A stretch of DNA of 64,000 bases, taken from positions 1 to 64,000 of the forward strand of contig MLAK01000617.1 of the NCBI GenBank assembly GCA_001839685.1, given 5' to 3'. The first letter of the stretch is position 1. The number at the start of each line of letters is the position of its first letter. Position numbers and translations under genes: made by a program. The notes beneath the pieces were generated by a model that did no database searches, was not told the origin of the DNA, and saw only the letters and a program-made list of their open reading frames with translations. Positions 8,369 to 17,301 of this stretch are shown one piece after another. This DNA is from Tritrichomonas foetus. Its lineage: Eukaryota; Parabasalia; Tritrichomonadida; Tritrichomonadidae.

Positions 8369-10926
8369 TTAGGTCCTCACTGACCTTGCCATTTTGGGAA
8401 GCTTTAAGCGGATGAGATTAGCAATTTCTGTAAGGTTGCTTCTAGATGCGGCAATAAATGGCGTTTGATGAATAAAAGATAAAAAACTCCACAATAAGTT
8501 ATAAAATAAAAACTCTATCTGCTAATTCGACATCAATCATTGGATGTTTCAGGAGTATTTTAACAATAAGTCTGTTTCCATTCTTGGCAGCTAATAATAG
8601 TGGTGTAACGCCATTATTATCACATTGGTTAATATCAATATCTGGATGAGTCATGAGTAATTTAACAAATTCGACTTTTTTCCGCGATACAGCCCAATGC
8701 AAAGCAGTTTGATAAATATTAAAAATAAACACCAAGCGGATTTGCAGAGCTCACATCAATATTAGGATCTTGTAATAAAACTCTAGCTGTTTCAATTTTA
8801 TCTCTATCAACACACCATTGAAGAGGTGTGATTTGTGAGTCATCTTTTGCATTAACATTAATGTCTGGATGAGCCAGAATTAATTTCAAAATTGATGGAT
8901 ATCCTCGATCAGCGGAGTCATGAAGGGCAGTTCGATAAATTAGAAAAATTTAACTCCAAGAACTCTTCTTTTATTGATGTCAATTAGGGGGTGACTTACT
9001 AAAGCTTTCACAGCTTCATATCGACCACGACTTGCTGCAGAATGAAGAGGAGTCCATCCAAGTCCATCTTCTATATTAACATCAACATCAGGACATTCTA
9101 AAAGAACTTTAACAACTTCATGAAAACCAGCATCAGCAGCTCTTTCAAGTGGTGTTTGATGCAAATTAAAGAAAAACACCTGCATTGTTTTTCTTGTTGA
9201 CATTAATATCATATGAATTTAATAAGATTTTGACAGCTGCAACTCGATTATTCATTGCTGCATAATGAAGAGGTGTTCTAAAAGCAAATATAAAAACTCC
9301 ATAAACAAATAGAAAAACTGAATTAATAAAAAAATAAAACTTTTTGTGCTAGTAGATATCTTTTCTTTTCTTTTTCAATAAGTTCAATTTGCTGCCTTGG
9401 CATAACCTTCCCTTTTGGAAGATTTAGTCTAAATATTGGGTCATTAGGTTTTCCATCGGCATGATTAACATCAATTTCGGTAAAAGCAATTAAATAATTC
9501 AGTATTGGAGCAAATCCACATTCTGCTGCAATATGAAGTGGAGTAATTCCATTCAAATCTGCAACATTAGATTCAGTATTTTCATTTTCAATGAAAAATG
9601 AGACAAGCTTATCGGAGCCACTTGCAATAGCATGATGAAGAGGTGTTCTATTAAAAATATGATATAAATTCCTGCAAAGTTTTTCTTATTCAAATCATTA
9701 GTTAGCATTAATAAAGCTTTACACATTGTTATGTGACCATGAAAAGCCGCTGCATGTAAAGCAGTATTACCATTTTTGAATCCTTCATTTATTTTGCTTC
9801 CAGTTTGGTATAAATGTAAGAAAATCTTGAGATTATTGGAAATTATAGCTTTTTGCATTGTATTAATAAATGCTTTATCTTTAATTGAAACTTTGTCGAT
9901 TTTTTGGGCAAATAATTTGAAATATAATTCGTTGTGATGAAATTGGATTGCCCAATGAAGAGCTTGACTAATTGTTATATTTAATGAGAATAAATAATTG
10001 TTAATGATTTGATTACAACTAATTGCTAAGTAATCACCAAGTGTGAGACCATTCTCATCAGTAAAATCAATTTTTGCATGATGCTGTAATAAAAATCTAA
10101 AACATCTTGAAGCTCCACATAATGCGCTATATTGTAAAAGTGTTGGTCTTTGCTGTTGATATTTGGATCTTGCAATGATAGATGATTCAATATGTTGATT
10201 AATATCAAAAAATGAGCCTTTTGCATTATGTGATAAATAAGATAATTGATCATGCTCAATAATTGAAGCAACTGAGAAAGGATCTAAATCGTAATTTCTG
10301 CGATTTTTTAAAATGATCCAATCATTTTCTTTTAACGTTTCTAGTTCTTCCATATAAGCATGAAAAACTCTTTGTAAAAATGGATTTTCGTCTTTAAATT
10401 CAAATAATTTAAAAAGGCTATGATAAAAATCTTCATTGCAATCTTCAAGCTCTGGTCCAAAAAGACAGAAAAGCCATTTTTTGGATTTTATCGAAATAAT
10501 TGTATCAGGTGTATAAAGACATGCTGCTGCAGCAAATTCTCTGAAAGTAAGAACTTCTTTATTCATCAACTGATATAAAAAGTATGGGACTGCAGTATGC
10601 TCTGGGAATGGATTAGGCAAGGAAAGAATGTTAATTATCATTCTTAATAAAAATGGTCTTAGTTCTGTCAGCTTATAAAATTCATTATTATATTCCAATA
10701 ATTTTTTGACAAACATTGCCATTGTTGCAATTTGATTCGGTCTAATTTTAATTGTGTACATTATCGCGTTAATTAAATGTGGCAATTCTTGAAGATTATT
10801 TGTAAATTTTGATGATAATATTTCAGGGAGGATTGTCATCATATTTTTCTGTGTCATGTTCGCGATTTGATCAACCAATTGAGCGTATGGAGCAAGTTTC
10901 AAGACTGCTTCTTCGTTTATTTCCAT
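8369..10926 (-). CDS. Ankyrin-repeat protein of the trichomonad DUF3447-like type, interrupted by nine 18-20 nt inserts
   Basis: The gene starts at the ATG at 10926 (MEINEEAVLKLAPYAQLVDQ). Its helical N-terminal region of about 250 residues is typical of trichomonad ankyrin proteins, and about eleven ankyrin repeats follow down to KMARSVRT and a TAA at 8369. Read as plain DNA it breaks into five or six frames. Every break sits in a T-rich insert of 18-20 nt placed just after the conserved Gly of an ankyrin repeat, before x-T-P/A-L-H, or a codon or two before that Gly. The inserts are at 9650-9669, 9322-9340, 9301-9318, 9280-9297, 9159-9177, 8935-8954, 8712-8730, 8494-8513 and 8468-8487. Omitting them removes 173 nt and leaves 2385 nt, that is 794 codons and a stop in one frame, with normal repeat spacing at the junctions. 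Ankyrin repeats bind proteins; partners are unknown. If the inserts are not removed, it is a pseudogene. Confidence 0.75.
8468..8513 (-). other. Two tiny T-rich inserts (20 nt each) flanking a two-codon piece, last ankyrin repeat
   Basis: On the minus strand the order is GAT AGA, insert GTTTTTATTTTATAACTTAT (8513-8494), TGT GGA, insert GTTTTTTATCTTTTATTCAT (8487-8468), CAA ACG. Joining the flanks gives ADRCGQTPFIAA, which aligns residue for residue with QCDNNGVTPLLLAA of the preceding repeat. The exact edges can slide by a base or two. Confidence 0.6.
8712..8730 (-). other. Tiny T-rich insert (19 nt) in an ankyrin repeat
   Basis: The minus strand reads CTT GGT, then GTTTATTTTTAATATTTAT, then CAA ACT. 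Without it the repeat reads NPLGQTALHWA. With it the frame closes at a TAA inside the insert. Confidence 0.6.
8935..8954 (-). other. Tiny T-rich insert (20 nt) in an ankyrin repeat
   Basis: The minus strand reads CTT GGA, then GTTAAATTTTTCTAATTTAT, then CGA ACT. Without it the repeat reads RVLGRTALHDSA. With it translation stops at a TAA within the insert. Confidence 0.6.
9159..9177 (-). other. Tiny T-rich insert (19 nt) in an ankyrin repeat
   Basis: The minus strand reads GCA GGT, then GTTTTTCTTTAATTTGCAT, then CAA ACA. Without it the repeat reads NNAGQTPLERAA. With it translation stops at a TAA within the insert. Confidence 0.6.
9280..9340 (-). other. Cluster of three tiny T-rich inserts (19, 18 and 18 nt) separated by single codons
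   Basis: After AAA (9343-9341) the minus strand has GTTTTATTTTTTTATTAAT, codon TCA, GTTTTTCTATTTGTTTAT, codon GGA, GTTTTTATATTTGCTTTT, then AGA ACA. Removing all three gives AQKSGRTPLHYAA. The split into three units is my reading; one longer insert plus an 18 nt one would also restore the frame. Confidence 0.5.
9650..9669 (-). other. Tiny AT-rich insert (20 nt) in an ankyrin repeat
   Basis: The minus strand reads GCA GGA, then ATTTATATCATATTTTTAAT, then AGA ACA. Without it the repeat reads NFAGRTPLHHA. This is the only insert starting ATT rather than GTT and the only frame-shifting one without a stop, so the unspliced frame continues 38 codons into noise. Confidence 0.6.
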
Positions 10927-11437
10927 TTTTCCTCAGTTTTATTATCTCGTTAAATTGAGAAGATTTTATTTATAACGTACAGACTTTTTTCAGAAATATT
11001 GTTATTCCTCTATTCAAAGAGTATTTGATTAATCTTTAGATATTTTCGTATAATAATTTATTATAATTTATTTTAGATACTTCCACATCGTTTATATTTC
11101 CAATTTTATCGGATAAAAGACAATAAATCTATATTGAAACAATACACATTTCTATTGAACTAATTGAAAAAGTTTCGTTTTCAAAAACATGGATTATCTT
11201 GTGTTGTTATTCCTTTACCAAGACGTTTATGAATCAACAAGAAAGGAAATTGTCTGGAAAATATAAATATTGCTTTGAAATTCCTAATTCAATCATTTTC
11301 TCACAAATTTTTATGTCAGTATGAATGAATTGATAATTCTCAAAAATCTTCTTCATTATTCATATGAATTTTATCTCAAAAGATATAAATGTAATATATA
11401 TAAACCCATTTTTTTTTTTTTTTTTTTTTTCATGACT
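10927..11437. other. Intergenic region with a 22-T run
   Basis: AT-rich spacer between two minus-strand genes. It holds a T-run at 11409-11430, just 3' of the cyclase stop. No ORF or RNA gene is supported. Confidence 0.5.
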
Positions 11438-14400
11438 TTATTTACGCGTAATTAAATAAGTAACAGCTATTGAATCTTTCAATTCTATATTTCCTCTTTC
11501 TTTTATAGCGAAATTACCACCATAAATTAATTCATAAACACTTCTCGAAACATGAACATTCATTGACACTCCATGATGTTCCATCTGCTGAGCCATATTA
11601 ATTGCAGGACCAAGAATTTCGAATGTTGGTTTACCTATTCCTAAAACACCAGCAACAATTGGACCGCCAGTATTTATCCCAACTCGAATTTCTAATTTTT
11701 CATTAACTTCTTTATTTAAAATAAGAACTGAATCGATTGCATCTAAGCCAAAATTAACTACTTCTTTAGCATGTTCAGATGGTTGATTTATTTCAGAAAA
11801 GACACCACCAGCAGCCATATAACAATCACCAATACATTTAATTTTCGTCATTGTTCGATACATACTTGCACATGCATCAAATTTCTTGAATAAATTATTC
11901 AATGTCATCATTACTTTGTCTGCTGGAAGTGATCCACACCATGGGGTAAATGATACTATATCCATAAATACTATCGTTGCTGATTGTACTGCAAAAGAAA
12001 TATTCTTTTCGCCATTTTTAACACGTTCAACAAGATTAGCAGGTAATATTGAAGATAAAAGTTTATCATTTTTGGCTTTTTCTGCGTTAATTAAAGTATT
12101 ATATCGAACAGTTTGTGTCATATCACGTAATATTAATACCTGTTTTGTGTTAATAAGAATTTCAGTGGCTTCAAGGTGAACAGCAGTTCCATCTTTTAAT
12201 GAAAGTTGAATAAGATCTTTTTCTTTACTAATATCCGACACATACTTCTTTAATGACTTCCCGATAATTTCTTCTTTTTGTATATCGAATATTCGGCTTA
12301 ATGAATTATTTACACTTTCTATTATTCCTTCTGCATTTGTTACAATAACAATGTCTGGAAGATGTTCAACGATTGTCTCAAAGAAGGTGTTGTTTCTTGT
12401 TGTATTATCTAATTTATTCTTTCTGAAATCACCACTTAATACTCTCATAATTTTTGTATTTTGCAATAATGCTTTAACAGGAGCATTCATCAAAAACTTT
12501 AAAACATCCTTAATATGTTTTTCAATTCGGATGGTTTGGATTACTAAAATGCATTCCATGCAAAAACAAACCATTATCATGATGATCAAATAAGGTATCA
12601 CGTCAGATTCCATCGCTATGAGATCATCTTTTAGTGTATTAGTAATACTTCTCGTCATTGGGTCAAATAAAGCATCATACAATGGAAAAATTAATAATGA
12701 CCAAATTGTATCAAAATAGGGGTCGTAATATAGGGATGTATTAGTAGAAATAGCATATGGTTCAACTCTAGAACTCCATAATTGATGAATCATTATGAAA
12801 CTCTCATCCGGACTCATACACTTTGTTGCCTCTAATAGTGTAGTAGAAATTATATTCGGATCTACGCATGGCCTTTTCAGATTGGCCTCTTTTATCGCAT
12901 TAGCGAAACCAGAAAATGAGTATTCACCTTTGGGCGAGCCACCAAAACGAGCTCTATGATAAAAACCCACACTTGATTTCAACCATGAGCGGAAATAATC
13001 AACAAGTTTTTCTTTTGTAACAGCTTGAATACCACCTTCAGGATTCCCGTGTCTGACCATGGCAGCAACGGCTAATTCTGATCCAAAAGTGAAGGCAATT
13101 GCCCCTTGAATATAGTTGATATGCTGACTATTTGTCTTGAGATTTACACTCATTCTTTTCACAAGGGTGCAAAGTGTAATATTGCATCCAATATGCATAC
13201 ACATCATTATAATTGAACTGATAATAATTAAAATGGAATCTATAGCTTTGATAGATGAACTACTACTTCCTGTAGCGAATATTTTCAAGATATTATCTTC
13301 TTGTTTATTCAATTCGGAATTTATATTGGAATGAGAACCTTCATTATCTTTCTTTAAAACTCTTAAATTTTCTGTTAATTGAGATACAACATTTTTGGGC
13401 AATGCAGTCAAGCATCGATATGTTTGGTCTTTGGCGTTATTAATAGCAGCAATTTCTCCGATTAAAGTAATTGAATAAACAAAAATAGCGAGAACACAAA
13501 TTACTTTCATGGAAGTACCGAGTATATTTTGATAATACTTATCATTTGTTTCCGCATACTGTGAAAATTCTGATAAAGCATAGTCTAATGCCTGTGCGAT
13601 TGTTGGCAGATTTACTATTCCATTTAAAACTGAAGAGCTATTCATTATACTTGAATTTATCTCCATGGATGTATCAACAACCACATTTTGTAAAGTAATA
13701 AAATCAGCCATAGCAGAAACTAATGAAACATTAGTCGAGAATGGCCGGTTATTAATATAATATGTATAATTTATTACATTATTAAATAGCAACATTTGTG
13801 CATTATCAATATTTAGATCACCAACTGCAAATCCACGAAATCGCTCAACATTTTGCAATATAGTAGATGTTTCTTGTGCTAGAAACTTTAATTGCTTTAC
13901 AGTTTCCCAAGTTGATCCGACAGATATAGGAGGCATTTCACTAGTAGAATTTATCTTTCTATTAGCAATCCCTAACCTTTCATACACAGACTCTAAATTC
14001 CATAAAACCAATTGAAATGCATTTGTTCTAAGAGTTGAAATATAATACAAATGACTCAGCGAACTAGTAATATAAGAAACAAACATACCTATTAATAATG
14101 TACACCCAATTGCAGGAATTGTAAAGACGAAAATAAAAATTATAATATTGAATATAATAGTATTTCTTGTTGATGGAATCACCATATGCTTAATTTGGTC
14201 ACCCAATATATTGGTTTCTTCATCTTCTTTATTTTCTTCTTCAATGTCTAAATCAAATGTAGATGTTGTACTAGTAATGAGAGATAATGTAGATTCCTTG
14301 GACACTTTAAGCTTTGATGGTAGATTTTTGAAAGTATCAAAGCCAAATTCACGAGCTTGGTCTCTATTTACCATTATTCCACGTTGTAATAATCTTGTTT

Positions 14401-16042
14401 TTTCATTCATTTCAGCAGCAGTTTTCTTATCAGCTTTTAACTCACGACAAAACCGAGCATAATTACGGGTTACAAATCTATTATTTGGATATGTTCTCAT
14501 AATATGCATTAATTCGACTTCAGTTTTATAGATTTCAGCCAATGCCTTTTTTGTCGCTTGTTCCATATCACTAATATTACTCTGAATTGCCAAATCCCAT
14601 ACATATCTAAGCTTGTGCTTGCATGACGACAAATGCTTTGTTAGAGAATTTAATTTTATCTTTAAATCTGGGCTTAAATTTTGTTCTCTTTCTCTAACTA
14701 GTAAAACAGCACTCTCTCGAACTATTTTAGCGGCACGACCTTTGACATTATTTGCTCTAATCATTTTACATATCCATTCAAGAGTCGAAATTTCTTCTGG
14801 ATAAATTACAATGAATTTAGAATATACTGCCCATACTAAAGGGCTTTGTGGCCATCTTTCTATACCAAGCTTAAATATTGTCCATTCTGTACAACAAGGA
14901 TGTGCAAAAATGAAACCAGAAACTACAACATTCACATATTGATTAACTGATTTAATTTCTGCTAGACAATCTCTGTTATCATTTATTCGATCAAGTAAAA
15001 TATTATTTCTCAAACGATATCGCGAAAACAACATGTATGTAATAATAGAAGCTATTACATATAAGAGTGTCATCGCAATAAGTAATACCATGTTACCTTT
15101 TTTGCCTAAAAACAACATTAAAGATATAACGAAACACATAACTCCACCGACCTCGCAGACGGCTGCATAAAAAGACGATACATATGTGCTGATAATACCC
15201 CCTTTCATAAAAATAATGAAAATAGAAGCAAAATATATAATAGATGTGACAAATAGAAGAGCTCCTTGAAATCCTTCATTTAAACCTTCTCCTAAAGCTG
15301 TTAAAAAGGTGACAATGACTTGAGAAATAAAAATATAATTCTGTGGCTTTGAGAGAGTCGTTGCCATTGAAGTTGGACGAAACATTAATGATGCCGAAGC
15401 GATCATTACAAAAATCCAAAAATAAATAATAGAAACCAGAAGTGATAATACTGAGACAACAATCACTGATGAAAATTCTTGTTTATGTCCAGCGAGACAT
15501 CTGCTTATTTCGCCTACTGACATTTCAATCGCGATTGGATGCAATAAATATCCCAAAGTTGAAATGTAAATCTGAATAAAATATGGAATGACAATTGGAA
15601 GAGTTGCATTTTTCATAAACACTTTTGCTGACATAATAATCACGAAAACTGCAAAAAGAACAATCAAAATATAGATTATCATAAAAATCAAAAATCCGTC
15701 GTCTCGATTTTTGCTAGGAATCAGAAAAAAGAATGCAGAAATCAAACTTATCGTTGAATAAGACAAATCATCATCTGACCAAAAATTTGAATAACGAGAA
15801 CAAAAACTGGGGCCGATCATTTGAAGTAACCGGAAAATTGTGACAACCAGATGAAGTGCTTTGAAAGATGGCGTAACTGAAAAAACGTATAAAAATAAAT
15901 TGGAGATATCTTTTCTTAATTGTTTTCGAATTGGCCTTTCGATTAATCCGCCGTATTTCTCATCGTGAGTCGAGTTTGACGATAGAGGAGACGCAGCTGA
16001 AGAGGTGATGCATCCTGGATTTCCAATAATCTCCGAAGTCAT
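11438..16042 (-). CDS. Multi-pass membrane receptor with PAS and class III adenylyl cyclase domains
   Basis: The 1534-residue protein starts at the ATG at 16042 (the codon at 16060 is TTG). It has about eight N-terminal membrane helices (to residue 350) and a TmcB-like stretch with PLVWAVYSKFIVIYPEE. Further membrane segments lie near 640, 870, 960 and 1150 around large loops. A PAS domain follows (HLPDIVIVTNAEGIIESVNN, about 1240-1330), then a class III cyclase domain (about 1345-1534). Both metal-binding aspartates are present (D1361 in MDIVSFT, D1406 in IGDCYMA). K1402 is at the adenine-selecting position and E1475 (FEILG) replaces the usual Asp, so the product is probably cAMP. N1482 is kept, but the transition-state Arg four residues later is Q1486. 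Trichomonads have many such proteins; the ligand is unknown. Confidence 0.92.
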   Translation of the reverse strand: MTSEIIGNPGCITSSAASPLSSNSTHDEKYGGLIERPIRKQLRKDISNLFLYVFSVTPSFKALHLVVTIFRLLQMIGPSFCSRYSNFWSDDDLSYSTISLISAFFFLIPSKNRDDGFLIFMIIYILIVLFAVFVIIMSAKVFMKNATLPIVIPYFIQIYISTLGYLLHPIAIEMSVGEISRCLAGHKQEFSSVIVVSVLSLLVSIIYFWIFVMIASASLMFRPTSMATTLSKPQNYIFISQVIVTFLTALGEGLNEGFQGALLFVTSIIYFASIFIIFMKGGIISTYVSSFYAAVCEVGGVMCFVISLMLFLGKKGNMVLLIAMTLLYVIASIITYMLFSRYRLRNNILLDRINDNRDCLAEIKSVNQYVNVVVSGFIFAHPCCTEWTIFKLGIERWPQSPLVWAVYSKFIVIYPEEISTLEWICKMIRANNVKGRAAKIVRESAVLLVREREQNLSPDLKIKLNSLTKHLSSCKHKLRYVWDLAIQSNISDMEQATKKALAEIYKTEVELMHIMRTYPNNRFVTRNYARFCRELKADKKTAAEMNEKTRLLQRGIMVNRDQAREFGFDTFKNLPSKLKVSKESTLSLITSTTSTFDLDIEEENKEDEETNILGDQIKHMVIPSTRNTIIFNIIIFIFVFTIPAIGCTLLIGMFVSYITSSLSHLYYISTLRTNAFQLVLWNLESVYERLGIANRKINSTSEMPPISVGSTWETVKQLKFLAQETSTILQNVERFRGFAVGDLNIDNAQMLLFNNVINYTYYINNRPFSTNVSLVSAMADFITLQNVVVDTSMEINSSIMNSSSVLNGIVNLPTIAQALDYALSEFSQYAETNDKYYQNILGTSMKVICVLAIFVYSITLIGEIAAINNAKDQTYRCLTALPKNVVSQLTENLRVLKKDNEGSHSNINSELNKQEDNILKIFATGSSSSSIKAIDSILIIISSIIMMCMHIGCNITLCTLVKRMSVNLKTNSQHINYIQGAIAFTFGSELAVAAMVRHGNPEGGIQAVTKEKLVDYFRSWLKSSVGFYHRARFGGSPKGEYSFSGFANAIKEANLKRPCVDPNIISTTLLEATKCMSPDESFIMIHQLWSSRVEPYAISTNTSLYYDPYFDTIWSLLIFPLYDALFDPMTRSITNTLKDDLIAMESDVIPYLIIMIMVCFCMECILVIQTIRIEKHIKDVLKFLMNAPVKALLQNTKIMRVLSGDFRKNKLDNTTRNNTFFETIVEHLPDIVIVTNAEGIIESVNNSLSRIFDIQKEEIIGKSLKKYVSDISKEKDLIQLSLKDGTAVHLEATEILINTKQVLILRDMTQTVRYNTLINAEKAKNDKLLSSILPANLVERVKNGEKNISFAVQSATIVFMDIVSFTPWCGSLPADKVMMTLNNLFKKFDACASMYRTMTKIKCIGDCYMAAGGVFSEINQPSEHAKEVVNFGLDAIDSVLILNKEVNEKLEIRVGINTGGPIVAGVLGIGKPTFEILGPAINMAQQMEHHGVSMNVHVSRSVYELIYGGNFAIKERGNIELKDSIAVTYLITRK

Positions 16043-17301
16043 TATTCTATAAAATTCCAAAATTCAATACAATTGAAATCCCAATTTCGTGAACTGTGTT
16101 ACAATATTTTATAACAATTTTTCAAAAGATTATTTTTTTACATAATAATTTGAAAACATTATTTTGAAAACTTTTTCAATTTCTCTGAAAATAAAAGTGA
16201 GGAATATATGAAAATTTCTAGATTAAGAGCCAAAATTGGAATAAATTTTATGCAAATTAGTAATTTTCAATACTTGGTTTCATGAAAGATGATTTATAAT
16301 TGTTTCTTTCCCAAATCAACGAATCTACATAATATCTATGATTGTGGTGAAGACAAATATTCATCATCTTATGGGTTCACTAATAATCTACCAACTTATA
16401 TCTGACTTCACTAAGAGAAAAGACTCTTTTCGAATCATATTATTTCCTATCAATTCGTTTTAATGTGGATGTGCTCAGCTTTTTATTTATGAATCGATAT
16501 CAACTTTTGATTAAAATTATCTTTGAAGTAGCTCATCACATTGAACCGTCCTTCTTTATTTCACAAATAAATAATGAAAAATTTTGAATAAAAAATAACT
16601 CATACGATTCACACAATTATTCAATATTCAAATTGAACGTTACTAATAAAAATGAAAAGAAATTTCCTCAAATAAAAATCCATAATCCTTTCAAAAATTG
16701 ATCTTTTCAAATTTTTCCATTATTTTATTTATGAGCGAATGATGGAATATTTCCTTATTGTGCTCTGTGAGGAATCATGAACAAATAATATACAAGAAGA
16801 ACCCAAATTAAATAGAAATATTGGAGAAATAGATTAAAATCAGAGTTTCCCGTGTAAAATTAGATAAATTGATTTTCTTTGAAAATATATATTTATCTTA
16901 AGAAATATTTCTATGTTGTCGAACTTTTTCTAAAAGATTTTCAAAGATGTCTCAATTGATCCATCATTACACATGAAACTCAGATCAAAATAGAAAAATC
17001 CATTTCTTATGAAAATCAAAAAACAAAGAAAAAAGAACTGTAAGCATATAAAAAACATTTATGATAGGAAAGAAAGGATTCCGCTATATTTTTTTGTAGT
17101 ATAAAAACATTTCTATATGATCATAAAATTTTGTCAATGACTCAAAAATTGACATTTTTGAATATGATTCATATTCGACATCAATTTAATTTAGCATCGA
17201 CATCTTCGTTATTTGATAAATTTATTTTATATCGATCATCTTTCATGAAATTATTGATCCATTTATGTTCTCTTGTTAGATAGTTCTGTTCAAGATTAGA
17301 G
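16043..17301. other. Intergenic region, 1.26 kb, no gene seen
   Basis: AT-rich spacer upstream of the cyclase gene and downstream of the lipid-transfer gene. Stops are frequent in all frames. I see no tRNA, repeat or conserved motif. Confidence 0.5.

Noticed and set aside
8499..9556. Separate small ankyrin genes
   Set aside because: Each short frame begins at a non-ATG codon or mid-repeat and ends inside a T-rich insert; they are pieces of one gene from 10926 to 8369.
8468..9669. Ordinary GT-AG introns in the ankyrin gene
   Set aside because: Several inserts have no AG near their 3' edge, none has ACTAAC, and lengths of 18-20 nt are below usual splicing limits; a standard assignment is not supported.
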